From the NCBI GenBank assembly GCA_017512725.1, contig JAFWEW010000013.1, forward strand, positions 62,001 to 126,000: a stretch of DNA of 64,000 nt. Reading direction: 5' to 3'. Shown one piece after another: positions 1 through 8,449 of this stretch (positions within the stretch are counted from its first letter, which is position 1; every line of letters begins with the position of its first letter). Made by a program: the position numbers and the translations under genes. Under the pieces are notes generated by a model. That model saw only the letters and a program-made list of their open reading frames with translations. It was not told the origin of the DNA and ran no database searches. The stretch is from Solobacterium sp. Lineage in GTDB: Bacteria > Bacillota_I > Bacilli_A > Erysipelotrichales > Erysipelotrichaceae.

Positions 1-532
1 CGGTAATTGCCGTTTCTTCCAGGAAGCCGTTTTCAAAGTCGATTGAACCGCCTTCCACCATGGAATCCTCATCCATATTGGCAAGTTCCAGTGCTTTGGA
101 ATTAACGACCATCTTATGTCCGCAGCATCTTGTGACCGCAATAGGACGTTCTTTGGAAATCTGATCGAGGTCTTCTTTGGTCGGCATCTGAGGATCCTCA
201 AACAGTCCCTCATTAAAACCGCGTCCGAGAAGCCATTCCCCTTCCTGCAGTTTCTTCTCCTGTTTTTTCAGAAGATCCAGTACTTCCTGTTTGCTGGTGC
301 AGTTATGAAGCTGTACGTTTTCAAGATAACGGCCATATTCCAGAAGATGCAGATGCGAATCAATAAACCCGGGGCATACAAACAATCCGTTCAGATTGAT
401 CACTTCATCAACCGATTCCGCTTCCTTCTGAAGTTCCTCTGTCATACCGATCCGATAGATCTTTTCCCCTTCCGTAAGAATTGCAGTATCGGTTCTGCCC
501 CAGATGATCGCATTTATAAATAACCGCTTCAT
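1..532 (-). CDS. Amidohydrolase, YtcJ-like (N-terminal part, cut by window edge)
   Basis: The minus-strand frame opens with ATG at 530-532 and stays open to the window edge, giving about 177 N-terminal residues. A small N-terminal beta-sandwich segment leads to PGFIDSHLHL, with the HLH metal-binding pair at residues 60-62 that starts the TIM-barrel of amidohydrolase-superfamily enzymes. The later GRGFNEGLF and CCGHKMVVNSKAL stretches resemble the YtcJ/amidohydrolase_3 group, metal-dependent hydrolases of largely unknown substrate. The C-terminal metal ligands lie outside the window. Substrate cannot be inferred. Confidence 0.85.
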   Translation of the reverse strand, partial: MKRLFINAIIWGRTDTAILTEGEKIYRIGMTEELQKEAESVDEVINLNGLFVCPGFIDSHLHLLEYGRYLENVQLHNCTSKQEVLDLLKKQEKKLQEGEWLLGRGFNEGLFEDPQMPTKEDLDQISKERPIAVTRCCGHKMVVNSKALELANMDEDSMVEGGSIDFENGFLEETAIT

Positions 533-582
533 ATCTGTTTTCCTCTCTGTTTCCAATGTCCTATCATAGCACCAGTCGGCAC

Positions 583-1038
583 TCAGTCTCCTGTCGCTGT
601 ATCTCTTTGCATTTTTACATGCGGGATTCCGTCTTCCAGAAATTCCTCTGAAATTACCCGAAATCCCTCTTTTTCATAGAACCCGATGGCATACGTCTGG
701 GCTTCCAGAACGATGGGCCGGCCCGGATATATATGATCAATATACTCCACCGCCGCATGCAGGATCTCCTGTCCAAGATGTGCATTCCTCTTTCGGGTCA
801 GAACTCTTCCGATCTGTAATTCTCCGTTACGGTTCTCAAAAATCCGCAGACAGGAGATGACCGTTCCGGATTCGTCTTTCATGAACATATGGATCGCATC
901 ATAATCGATACCGTCTAATTCCGGATACAGACAGTTCTGTTCCACAACGAAAACATCAACTCTTGCCCTCAGAATCTCATACAGGTCTCTCAGATCCAGT
1001 TCATTAAACCGCCGGATTTCGATTTTTCGGTGTTCCAT
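583..1038 (-). CDS. GNAT-family N-acetyltransferase
   Basis: This is a 151-residue protein. I chose the ATG at 1038 (MEHRKIEIRRF) because the family fold starts there; the upstream in-frame ATG at 1236 would overlap the neighbouring lipoprotein gene and adds residues unlike any GNAT. The segment IGRVLTRKRNAHLGQEIL (about residues 79-96) fits the acetyl-CoA pyrophosphate loop, and GFYEKEGFRVISEEF near the C-terminus is the usual closing GNAT motif. It resembles the ElaA-like branch. The acceptor substrate is not predictable. Confidence 0.85.
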   Translation of the reverse strand: MEHRKIEIRRFNELDLRDLYEILRARVDVFVVEQNCLYPELDGIDYDAIHMFMKDESGTVISCLRIFENRNGELQIGRVLTRKRNAHLGQEILHAAVEYIDHIYPGRPIVLEAQTYAIGFYEKEGFRVISEEFLEDGIPHVKMQRDTATGD

Positions 1039-1066
1039 GTGTCTATTGTAACCAAGACCACTAAAA

Positions 1067-1092
1067 AATCCCGCATATTGACCTGCGGGATT
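1067..1092 (-). terminator. Rho-independent terminator for the DUF4353 gene
   Basis: Stem AATCCCGCA/TGCGGGATT with an 8-base loop, followed on the minus strand by a T run (the A run at 1063-1068). It sits just past the stop of the 1103-3235 lipoprotein gene. Confidence 0.8.
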
Positions 1093-1102
1093 CGGTTCTA
1101 TA

Positions 1103-3235
1103 TTACAGCGGTTTCGTTTCGGAAAATCCTTCGGAAGTACCGCTGTCTTCACTTCCGTCGCCTGCATCACTGCCGGAATCCGGCTTCTGCTGCATATCTG
1201 GTTTGTTATTTCCGTTCCATTGTTCACGGTTTCCATCCTGGAATCCTCCAGGTCTCTGTCCGCCGCTCATGCCGCTTCCGGCAGTACGGTTCACATAAGA
1301 TACGGTGTCAGAAATCGTAACTTCACCGATCGTCTCAGAACCCTGTGTAACTGTATAGATGCTTCCGGTTTTGAACGCTTCCGTTGCAATCACAAGATCA
1401 CCGAACGCACGATCCGATTCAAATTCCGCAACCGTTTTACCGGAGTTGTCTTTTACTTCAATCTTTCCGGAAGAATTCGTAATGCCGATCTCGATGATGT
1501 TGACCTTTGAACTTGCAGAAGGTGCTGTTGCCATTCCGGAACTGCCCGCGGCGATCAGTGTACCGCTGTTTATTACAAATGTTCCGTTATAGTCCAGGGC
1601 ACTGTTGGCACCTGATACTGGACCATACACGATCATAGAACCGCCATTCATGACACCGCTCCCGTTGCAGTCGATTCCATCTCCATCTGCAGTAACCGTT
1701 ACCGAACCGCCGTTTATTGTCAGCATCGATCCATCATCATGGAACTCACCAGCATTGGAATCTCCGTCGCGGGTGTTAATACCGTCATCCGATGCATTGA
1801 TCACAATCGTTCCGTCATCAATGGTCAGATTCTTCGCTTCAAGACCCTCATAGCAGGAATCCATCGTGATCTCACCGGAATGGATCGTCATCTGTTCATC
1901 CGCATGCATGCCGTCATCTCCGGCAAGAATGGTATAGGTTCCGCTATTGATCGTCAGATCACCATTGGTATTGATGGCATCATCTGCGCTGTTGATTGAA
2001 ATGGTGGTTCCGGAGAGGAGGATCGAACCATCTGCTTTTATGCCAGAGGATGTTTCGCTCTCATCCGTATCAGTATCAGAAGACGCATTGTTTTCCTCCT
2101 GGCCTTCCTGGAACATGCCGTTCATCTCAGGCATTTCTCCGTTCATTTCCGGTCTTTCTCCATTCATCGACGGCATTTCACCGTCCATCTCAGGCCAGTC
2201 GCCATTCATTTCCGGCATCATCCCGAATCCCGGACGTTCCTTTTCGGATTCGCCTTCGGATCCTTCCTGCCATTCCCCAGGTCTTCCCTGCGGGAAGGAT
2301 GATCCGAAATTACTCTCTGGTCTGTTTTCATTGTCAAAGCCTGAGAACATTCCATTCGGCATTTCATTTTTATGCGCCTGAGCATTTTCATAACCACCTC
2401 CGGCTTCGGTATTGAGCTCGCAGTTCTCTGCAGTCAGATTTCCTGTTGTCTGAATTCCGTCGTCTTCCGCAGTAATTTTGATAACTCCACCGCTGATTTC
2501 GATATCTGCAGGGATGTCGGTTCCATTGTCATCCGTGTCACCTGCTTTGATGCCGTCTTTTCCGGCCTTTACCGTCAGGATGCAGTCTTTTACTGCCAGA
2601 CCGTCATTCACATCCATACCGTCAGAATCTGCTTGAATGGTAACGATGGTATTGATGAGCTTCAGTTCATCTCCGGCGTGGATTCCGTCTCCGTCTTTTG
2701 CATTAATATCCAGATTCCCGCCGCCATTGACCGCAAGATCATCCTTAGCGTAAATACCGCCTTTTTTCTCATCTGCATTTTCACCGGAAGTGCTGATCGT
2801 ATTGGTTGTTCCGGTCAGTACGGTGAGAACCGTTTCTTCTGCATTTTTTACATAAACTGCCGGTCCGCCGGTGCTTTCAATCGAAACATTATTCAGAACC
2901 AGATGCACGATTGTATCATCTTCCGAATCGACAATGATCTGCCCTTCTTCCCAGCTTCCGCTGACCACATAGGTTCCTCCCTTTGTGATTGTTATTGAAG
3001 TATCTTCGCAGACTGCACCATCACCATCCGCAGTGACATCGGATCCATTCAAACGGATATGTACCGCTGTGGCATCATCATAGGTCTCATTGAGTTCATC
3101 CTCGGTGAACTTCATGTTTACAACGGATTCTGCGGAAACAGTGATTGTTTTTTCATTGACTGCCGCACTTGCCTGTGTACATCCTGCTGCAAGGAATACC
3201 GTAAGTACTACGGCAAGATAGTTCCTTGTTTTCAT
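1103..3235 (-). CDS. Carbohydrate-binding domain (DUF4353) lipoprotein
   Basis: A 710-residue surface protein. The N-terminus MKTRNYLAVVLTVFLAAGC is a lipoprotein signal with the lipobox cysteine at residue 19. Most of the protein is a repetitive beta-helix-like domain with recurring DDG(I/M) turns (AEDDGIQT, GDDGMHAD, SDDGINTRDG), typical of DUF4353 carbohydrate-binding proteins. A low-complexity acidic insert of PEMNGEM-like heptads (about residues 338-372) and a Gly/Gln/Ser-rich C-terminus interrupt or follow the fold. It lies directly upstream of a terminator and downstream of DUF4956 and VTC genes, the common company of DUF4353 and CotH proteins in gut Bacillota. A role in cell-surface or polyphosphate-linked biology is inference. 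Confidence 0.85.
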   Translation of the reverse strand: MKTRNYLAVVLTVFLAAGCTQASAAVNEKTITVSAESVVNMKFTEDELNETYDDATAVHIRLNGSDVTADGDGAVCEDTSITITKGGTYVVSGSWEEGQIIVDSEDDTIVHLVLNNVSIESTGGPAVYVKNAEETVLTVLTGTTNTISTSGENADEKKGGIYAKDDLAVNGGGNLDINAKDGDGIHAGDELKLINTIVTIQADSDGMDVNDGLAVKDCILTVKAGKDGIKAGDTDDNGTDIPADIEISGGVIKITAEDDGIQTTGNLTAENCELNTEAGGGYENAQAHKNEMPNGMFSGFDNENRPESNFGSSFPQGRPGEWQEGSEGESEKERPGFGMMPEMNGDWPEMDGEMPSMNGERPEMNGEMPEMNGMFQEGQEENNASSDTDTDESETSSGIKADGSILLSGTTISINSADDAINTNGDLTINSGTYTILAGDDGMHADEQMTIHSGEITMDSCYEGLEAKNLTIDDGTIVINASDDGINTRDGDSNAGEFHDDGSMLTINGGSVTVTADGDGIDCNGSGVMNGGSMIVYGPVSGANSALDYNGTFVINSGTLIAAGSSGMATAPSASSKVNIIEIGITNSSGKIEVKDNSGKTVAEFESDRAFGDLVIATEAFKTGSIYTVTQGSETIGEVTISDTVSYVNRTAGSGMSGGQRPGGFQDGNREQWNGNNKPDMQQKPDSGSDAGDGSEDSGTSEGFSETKPL

Positions 3236-3249
3236 TCTGTTAAACCTCC

Positions 3250-3918
3250 TTACAGTTCACTGGTAGCCGGTGCCATCCGACTGGACTGTACGGTCAGATT
3301 TCCGTTTCTGACCCGGATTGCATCCAGCAGTTCCTTTTCCTTTGCCGGATCTTTCAGGGTCATTTCATAACGCAGTTCGTACAGCGCTCCAAGATTGACC
3401 GTCTTCATGGAAGATAATGAAGCCTGATCTGTGTAAGTTTTGAAGATATCTGCGAATACATCGGCGTAATCGAGATCTTCCGGAATCGTAATCGTCAGAT
3501 ACCGCAGTGTTTCCGGCTGCGAAAATAATCCGCTCCGATACAACAGGTATGTGACAACACAGATCAGTATGGTCATGCCCACCGCAAATGTGACATAACC
3601 GGTACCACAGGCCAGACCTGCGGCCATGGCAAGAAATACCGCCCCGATATCACTGGCTCTGCCAGGCAGGGAACGAAAGCGTACCAGCGAGAAGGATCCC
3701 GCAACTGCTACGCCGACTCCAAGATTTCCATTGACCATCAGGATCACAACCATAACCATGACCGGAAGGACTGCTGTCGTAATGGCAAAGGATTTGGAAG
3801 GATGTGCTGTAACTCTATAACTTAATGCGATGATGATACCCGAGATCAGTGCTGCTGCAGTGCAGATTCCGATCTCCGTCAGTGTCAGTTCTGCATCCAT
3901 CAGGATTGTGTTAAACAT
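3250..3918 (-). CDS. DUF4956 membrane protein
   Basis: A 222-residue protein with four hydrophobic segments in its first half and a soluble C-terminal domain of about 90 residues. SFSLVRFRSLPGRASDIGAV is the characteristic conserved loop of DUF4956 proteins. Its start overlaps the end of the VTC-domain gene by 19 bp, so the two are probably translationally coupled. DUF4956 proteins are regularly encoded beside VTC-domain polymerases. The function is unknown, and a membrane partner for the polymerase is a reasonable guess. Confidence 0.85.
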   Translation of the reverse strand: MFNTILMDAELTLTEIGICTAAALISGIIIALSYRVTAHPSKSFAITTAVLPVMVMVVILMVNGNLGVGVAVAGSFSLVRFRSLPGRASDIGAVFLAMAAGLACGTGYVTFAVGMTILICVVTYLLYRSGLFSQPETLRYLTITIPEDLDYADVFADIFKTYTDQASLSSMKTVNLGALYELRYEMTLKDPAKEKELLDAIRVRNGNLTVQSSRMAPATSEL

Positions 3919-4700
3919 GGTATATTCTCCTTTTTCTCATATGCCGGTTGGAATACCGGCCGGTTTTTACATACCGGTACTGCGGTTGTTTCGCAGCGAC
4001 GTCTTGATTCAAGTTCGGAATAGATCGTTCCGTATTTGGAAAAGGTCTGTCGATAAAGCTTCATTTCCGTAAGAATTTCGGTCAGCCAGAGCGGATACCG
4101 GTCTGAGACTTTGATCTCCATCAGGACATCTTCTTCATTTGTGATCATTCGTTCTTCTCCGGTTTTATGCAGAGACAGATGATCGAGCCGATAACAGATA
4201 TCCGTATCGAATGTGATCCGCAGATCTTTTTCTTCGATACCGGAGAATGCCTTTCGGTGATAGGCGATAAACATCTTCTGTGACAGATTTGCCCGTTTCA
4301 CGAGATAATCGATCTCTTTGGCGATCTGGCTGTGATCATCCAGCGGCATATGCTGATTCATATATGCACTGGCTTCCTGTTCACTTACCGCAATCCGACG
4401 TTTGACACCGGTGGTTTTGAACTTTTTCTTGATTTCCAGATAACACGGGGTTTTTTCATCCGGTTCTCCATAGGTTCTTAACCGAAGTTTTTCCTTGTAC
4501 TGAGGGTGGCCCAGACAGTTGATGATCAGCGCATTGTCCGGGGTATCGTAATAGATATTGTGCAGATCGTATTCCGGGTAAACATCCTTCTTCAGGTGCG
4601 GCATTGCTTTCTTCAGAAATAGCTCTGCCTGCCTGCGGTTCATCGGAAACTTATGTTCCACCCGCATCATGGTTGCTTCATACATCGCTTCGCTGTTCAT
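3900..4700 (-). CDS. VTC-domain polyphosphate polymerase-like protein
   Basis: A 266-residue cytoplasmic protein matching the VTC domain of the triphosphate tunnel metalloenzyme superfamily, which makes polyphosphate from NTPs in eukaryotic Vtc4. Visible signatures include an N-terminal RVEHKFPMNRRQ, basic strands KEKLRLRTYG and CYLEIKKKFKTTGVKRRI (alternating acidic and basic residues that line the tunnel), and VLMEIKVSDRYPLWL near the C-terminus. First gene of the VTC-DUF4956-DUF4353 cluster; the start has a good AGGAGG-like site upstream. Catalytic activity is inferred from the family. Confidence 0.85.
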   Translation of the reverse strand: MNSEAMYEATMMRVEHKFPMNRRQAELFLKKAMPHLKKDVYPEYDLHNIYYDTPDNALIINCLGHPQYKEKLRLRTYGEPDEKTPCYLEIKKKFKTTGVKRRIAVSEQEASAYMNQHMPLDDHSQIAKEIDYLVKRANLSQKMFIAYHRKAFSGIEEKDLRITFDTDICYRLDHLSLHKTGEERMITNEEDVLMEIKVSDRYPLWLTEILTEMKLYRQTFSKYGTIYSELESRRRCETTAVPVCKNRPVFQPAYEKKENIPCLTQS

Positions 4701-4783
4701 GGGTTTCCTCCTTACAGCGAACAGAATACCGTCTTAATCTGGGGTCTGTTTGAATGAAATGTGAATTTTATCTGAAGAAAAAA

Positions 4784-4803
4784 GACCCGCTTTTCGGCGG
4801 GTC
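4784..4803 (-). terminator. Rho-independent terminator after 2-hydroxyacid dehydrogenase
   Basis: Stem GACCCGC/GCGGGTC with a 6-base loop and a T run on the minus strand. It overlaps the stop codon of the dehydrogenase gene. Confidence 0.85.
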
Positions 4804-5785
4804 AGAGAATGATATGGGAAGAAGGTCTGTCTTTCTCGAAGGCATCTACGGCATCAAAGACACTTCGGACCATTTCCTCTACATTGGTTTCAGTATAGAA
4901 GGCCGTATGCGGAAGTACTAAGACATTCGGGAATGAACGCAGTTCCGCAAGTTCCGGGTGATTGATCACCTGTCCGGCAAGATTGTAATAGTACAGTCCG
5001 TTCTCATCTTCCAGAACATCCAGTGCGCAGGCACCGACCTTTCCGGATTTCAGAGCCCGGATCAATGCCGCCGTATCAATCAGCTTTCCTCTTGAGGTAT
5101 TGATAATGGTCACATGATCTTTCATCATTGCGAAGGCCTCATCATTGAGAAGATGATGGTTTTCCGGTGTCGCATTTGCATGAACGGTGATGACATCGCT
5201 GTTCCGGAACAGTTCCGTAAGACTGCAGTAAGTACCGTATTGTTTCGCTTCTTCATTTTCAAAGACATCATAGGCCAGCATCCGGCAGCCAAAGCCCGAG
5301 AGGTGCTTCATGAGGGTTGTGCCGATCTTTCCGGTGCCGATGACGCCAATGGTAAGCCTTGAAATATCCCGGCCAGGCTTTCCTTTCAGGGAATAATCCT
5401 GTATTTCAGAACGGTTCAGGATCTCCTTAATCTTCCGTTCGCACATCAGAATGCACAGAATCGCATAATCCGCTACCCCTTCCGGCGGATAGGAAACGTT
5501 GGAGACCCGGATGCCATATTTCCGGCAGGCATCCAGATCGATATGATCATAGCCGATGGACCGGGTGCACAGATATCGGACACCATATTCATGCATGGTC
5601 CGGATGTACGGTTCGCTCATCTCACACGGGGTGCAGGAAACGGCATCACATCCCCGGACCCATTCCAGATTTTCCAGCGTCGGATACGCCTCACTCCAGT
5701 CAAACGCAAACCCGTATTCCTGTGCGCATTTTTCTGCAGCAGGAAGTTCATCGAACGGACGGAACGCATAAAAGAAGATTTTCAT
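4802..5785 (-). CDS. D-isomer-specific 2-hydroxyacid dehydrogenase (D-lactate dehydrogenase-like)
   Basis: A 327-residue NAD-dependent reductase. The Rossmann motif GVIGTGKIG sits at about residues 147-155. The catalytic Arg lies in NTSRGKLIDTAAL, the Glu in DVLEDENGLYYY, and the His in VLPHTAFYTE, so the R-E-H catalytic set is complete. The LDVLEDENGLYYYNL stretch is typical of fermentative D-lactate dehydrogenases, which reduce pyruvate to D-lactate. Single-gene unit with its own terminator. Related 2-ketoacid substrates cannot be excluded. Confidence 0.85.
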   Translation of the reverse strand: MKIFFYAFRPFDELPAAEKCAQEYGFAFDWSEAYPTLENLEWVRGCDAVSCTPCEMSEPYIRTMHEYGVRYLCTRSIGYDHIDLDACRKYGIRVSNVSYPPEGVADYAILCILMCERKIKEILNRSEIQDYSLKGKPGRDISRLTIGVIGTGKIGTTLMKHLSGFGCRMLAYDVFENEEAKQYGTYCSLTELFRNSDVITVHANATPENHHLLNDEAFAMMKDHVTIINTSRGKLIDTAALIRALKSGKVGACALDVLEDENGLYYYNLAGQVINHPELAELRSFPNVLVLPHTAFYTETNVEEMVRSVFDAVDAFEKDRPSSHIIL

Positions 5786-5855
5786 AAGGGCTGGCCTCCA
5801 AAAGCATTATACGAAACATACAGCCGCCACAGGGCTGAAAGAAAGCGCAAAAAAA

Positions 5856-5876
5856 CATCCGCTTTTCAGGCGGATG
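5856..5876 (-). terminator. Rho-independent terminator
   Basis: Stem CATCCGC/GCGGATG followed on the minus strand by seven T residues. It ends the two-gene unit of the TetR regulator and the coiled-coil protein. Confidence 0.85.
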
Positions 5877-5897
5877 CCGGAACCGGTTCACTGCCGG

Positions 5898-6245
5898 TTA
5901 CTTTTCAAGCGCATCAAGCTGACTCTGAAGCAGTTCCACCAGCTTGCGGTTGGACTGGATCAGGGCCATAAGATCCTTAACGTCTTCCATGGCCTTATGT
6001 TCGGCTGTGGAATTATAATACGCTTCCCCAAGACGCATGTACGCCTTGTTCAGGGTGCGTGTATGATCTCCGATCTCAGAGCGGAGCTCCATCTTTTTGC
6101 GTTCTGCATTGATGGCAGCGGTGATGTCCTTTGTGTTGGCACGGACAAACTTCACGACTTTATCGCTCTGCTCGTCAACATACTTTACCCAGTCTTCCGC
6201 TTCCTTCTTGAGTTCATCTGTGATTTTCTTGATTTCATCTGCCAT
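5898..6245 (-). CDS. Small helical coiled-coil protein of unknown function
   Basis: A 115-residue, charged, almost wholly helical protein without signal or membrane segment. Heptad-like hydrophobic spacing (for example LMALIQSNRKLVELLQSQLDAL at the C-terminus) suggests a coiled coil. No catalytic motif is visible. It starts two bases after the TetR gene stops, so it is co-transcribed with, and probably controlled by, that regulator. Confidence 0.7.
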   Translation of the reverse strand: MADEIKKITDELKKEAEDWVKYVDEQSDKVVKFVRANTKDITAAINAERKKMELRSEIGDHTRTLNKAYMRLGEAYYNSTAEHKAMEDVKDLMALIQSNRKLVELLQSQLDALEK

Positions 6246-6246
6246 G

Positions 6247-6813
6247 TTATTTACCTGCCTTTCTAATCAGTTCTTCAATCATTTTCCGGATCTCCCGGAT
6301 ATCAGCTTCCGTATGGCTGGCAAGATCCGCAATTCCGCTGATAATCAGTTTGGAGAAGTATTCCGGGTTCGGAATACAGGTCCGTTTCAGTTCATTTCCT
6401 TCCTTCAGAAGCTCACTCAGTTTTTCCGAAGCAATTTCCTTGGCTTCTTCGACGCTTCTGGAAGAAAGAATCGTAAGGTCGATGTTGTCATTGGCGCCGT
6501 GAAGGTTATCCCACATCATCCGGAATGATGCGATGGTATTATCAATAAACTCATCCAGCTTGTCATCAAATTCCGCACTGGAATCCAGTGACCGCTGGAT
6601 CGCAGCTTTGAAATCATTGTTGTACTTTTCGCAGATCGCGTCGATCACATCATCCTTGGACTTGAAATAGTAGTAGAACAGTCCTTTTGCGACATCCATC
6701 TCCTTTACGATGGCGTTGATTGTCGTATCAACGACTCCGTTTTCCTTAAACAGCTTTTCCGCAGCGTCAATAAACTCGTTGCGGCGCTCGTCGGTATCTT
6801 TCGTTTCTTTCAT
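6247..6813 (-). CDS. TetR/AcrR-family transcriptional regulator
   Basis: 188 residues. The N-terminal HTH is classical: AAEKLFKENGVVDTTINAIVKEMDVAKGLFYYYFKSKDDVIDAI (residues 17-60). The C-terminal ligand-binding helices are divergent, so the ligand is unknown. A palindrome 36 bp upstream of the start (6849-6865) is a likely autoregulatory operator. It heads a two-gene unit with the coiled-coil protein. Confidence 0.9.
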   Translation of the reverse strand: MKETKDTDERRNEFIDAAEKLFKENGVVDTTINAIVKEMDVAKGLFYYYFKSKDDVIDAICEKYNNDFKAAIQRSLDSSAEFDDKLDEFIDNTIASFRMMWDNLHGANDNIDLTILSSRSVEEAKEIASEKLSELLKEGNELKRTCIPNPEYFSKLIISGIADLASHTEADIREIRKMIEELIRKAGK

Positions 6814-6848
6814 GATCCGCCGCTCCTTTCAAAGGATAGAATAGCCGC

Positions 6849-6865
6849 TGACTGACCGCCAGTCA
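6849..6865. promoter_or_regulatory. Putative TetR operator
   Basis: TGACTGACCGCCAGTCA has 6-bp arms TGACTG/CAGTCA around a 5-base centre, close to common TetR-family operators. It lies directly upstream of the TetR gene and 395 bp from no other start on that side, so autorepression is the simplest reading. Confidence 0.6.
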
Positions 6866-6901
6866 ATAGAAGAAACCAATTATGTGAAAACTGCGTATTT
6901 T

Positions 6902-7459
6902 TCACATTTTTCCCGTTTCCGAAACCGGGGTGTCTTCCAGATCGTAGATGTCATTCCCCTGTGCATCGATGCCGACAAAACACGGGAAATCCTTCAGGGT
7001 CAGCCGGACAATCGCTTCGGCAAGCAGATCATCAAATGCGACCGGCTGGCTTTCCGTGATGCAGTGCGACAGCAGTGCCCCTGCTCCGCCGCAGGCAACA
7101 AAATACACGGCTCCATGTTTTTGAATCGCTTCCTTTACCGCCTCACTGCGTCTGCCCTTTCCGATCATCACCCGAAGCCCTTCGTCCAGAAGAACCGGTG
7201 TATAGGCATCCATCCGGCTGCTGGTCGTGGGGCCGGCCGAGCCAATCGCATGTCCGGGGGCAGCAGGTGTCGGGCCGACATAATAGACCGCCGCATTATT
7301 CAGATCGACCGGCAGCGGTTCTTCGCATTCAAGCATATGCACGAGCCGTTTATGTGCTGCGTCGCGGGCAGTATACACGGTGCCGCTCAGAAGAACCGAT
7401 TCTCCTGCCTTCAGAGAGGTTCTTGTTTCATCATCCATCGGTAATGTCAGTTTTTTCAT
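6902..7459 (-). CDS. Class I fumarate hydratase / tartrate dehydratase, beta subunit
   Basis: 185 residues. The ATG at 7459 (MKKLTLPMDDE) overlaps the alpha-subunit stop as TGATG, which decides the start. Family motifs are present: GPTPAAPGHAIGSAGPTTSSRMD (central, substrate-binding), GKGRRSEAVKEAIQKHGAVYF and the C-terminal FVGIDAQGNDIYDLE. With the alpha subunit it forms an oxygen-sensitive [4Fe-4S] hydro-lyase interconverting fumarate and malate, or acting on tartrate. The sequence alone does not separate the two substrates. Confidence 0.9.
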   Translation of the reverse strand: MKKLTLPMDDETRTSLKAGESVLLSGTVYTARDAAHKRLVHMLECEEPLPVDLNNAAVYYVGPTPAAPGHAIGSAGPTTSSRMDAYTPVLLDEGLRVMIGKGRRSEAVKEAIQKHGAVYFVACGGAGALLSHCITESQPVAFDDLLAEAIVRLTLKDFPCFVGIDAQGNDIYDLEDTPVSETGKM

Positions 7460-8304
7460 CAGAGTCTGATCTCCCTGTGTCTGCACGCATGACAGCAGAT
7501 ATTGACTGCGCACGGCATTCCGGCAATATGCGTCGGGGCTGTTTCGATCCGGATCCCGAGTACGGTCGTATTTCCATGGAGCCCCATCGGACCGATCATG
7601 AGCTGATTTGCGGCTGTTTTCAGTTCTTCTTCCAGCTTCGCATAACGCGCATCCGGGTTTGGCCTGGACAGATCTCTCAGCAGCGCATGTTTGGCAAGAA
7701 CGGCACTGTAGTCAAACGTTCCGCCCAGTCCGACTCCAACGATCATCGGCGGGCAGGCATTGGGACCGGCAAGCCGGATCGTCTCCAGCACAAAGTTCTT
7801 TACGCCCTGTTCACCTTCGGAAGGCTTCAGCATCTTCTGCCGGCTCATGTTTTCTGATCCGAATCCCTTGGCCGTCAGTTCAATCACCAGCTGATCGCCT
7901 TCGGTGATGTCAAAGTAGATTACGGCCGGTGTATTGTCTCTGGTATTGACTCGTTCATATAACGGGTCCTTTACAACAGATGCTCTGAGATAGTTTTCAG
8001 CATACCCTTTTCTGACCCCTTCCTGGACCGCCTCTTTCAAAGAGCCGCCCGTAAAGGAGATTTCCTGTCCGGCATGGATCCATACCGTTACAAGTCCGGT
8101 ATCCTGGCAGATCGGGATCCGTTCTTCGCGGGCAATGGCCGCATTCTTTAACAACATATCCATTGCCGTCCGGGAACGCTCGCCGCATTCGTTTTTCCTT
8201 CCTTCCTCCATCCGCTCCAGGATGTCCGGACTGTAAAAAAACGCCATCTCTCCGCATGCTTTCCGGACTGCTTCCGTGACCGCTGAAACCGATATTGTTC
8301 TCAC
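7459..8304 (-). CDS. Class I fumarate hydratase / tartrate dehydratase, alpha subunit
   Basis: 281 residues, the usual size for the separate alpha subunit. Iron-sulfur ligands are visible at PICQDTG (Cys66), in NACPPMIVGVGLGGTFD, and in the C-terminal Cys-rich NICCHACRH. It is the first gene of a two-gene operon with the beta subunit (TGATG overlap). It probably feeds the reductive branch of a fermentative C4-acid pathway; that is inference. Confidence 0.9.
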   Translation of the reverse strand: MRTISVSAVTEAVRKACGEMAFFYSPDILERMEEGRKNECGERSRTAMDMLLKNAAIAREERIPICQDTGLVTVWIHAGQEISFTGGSLKEAVQEGVRKGYAENYLRASVVKDPLYERVNTRDNTPAVIYFDITEGDQLVIELTAKGFGSENMSRQKMLKPSEGEQGVKNFVLETIRLAGPNACPPMIVGVGLGGTFDYSAVLAKHALLRDLSRPNPDARYAKLEEELKTAANQLMIGPMGLHGNTTVLGIRIETAPTHIAGMPCAVNICCHACRHREIRL

Positions 8305-8359
8305 TCTCTGTCTCCTTCTGCTCAGATGAAAATATTATACATGAACGGCTGTCCGGCAC

Positions 8360-8415
8360 TTGAAGTTCTTTTCGTTCAGTGCTATATTTTAGCAGTCGAC
8401 ACATGAGAGTGCTAA
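8360..8415 (+). promoter_or_regulatory. htpG promoter with CIRCE (HrcA) operator
   Basis: A sigma-A promoter reads TTGAAG at 8360-8365, a 17-bp spacer, and TATATT at 8383-8388. Immediately downstream is TTAGCAGTC-N9-GAGTGCTAA (8389-8415), matching the CIRCE consensus TTAGCACTC-N9-GAGTGCTAA with one mismatch in the left arm. HrcA binding here would block initiation and release htpG on heat shock. The hrcA gene itself is not in this window. Confidence 0.9.
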
Positions 8416-8449
8416 AGTGTTAACCAGTCAATCAGGAGGTACTGAATAT

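Noticed and set aside
2000-2400. Plus-strand ORFs opposite the DUF4353 gene
   Set aside because: Antisense shadows of a repetitive coding region with no start signals.
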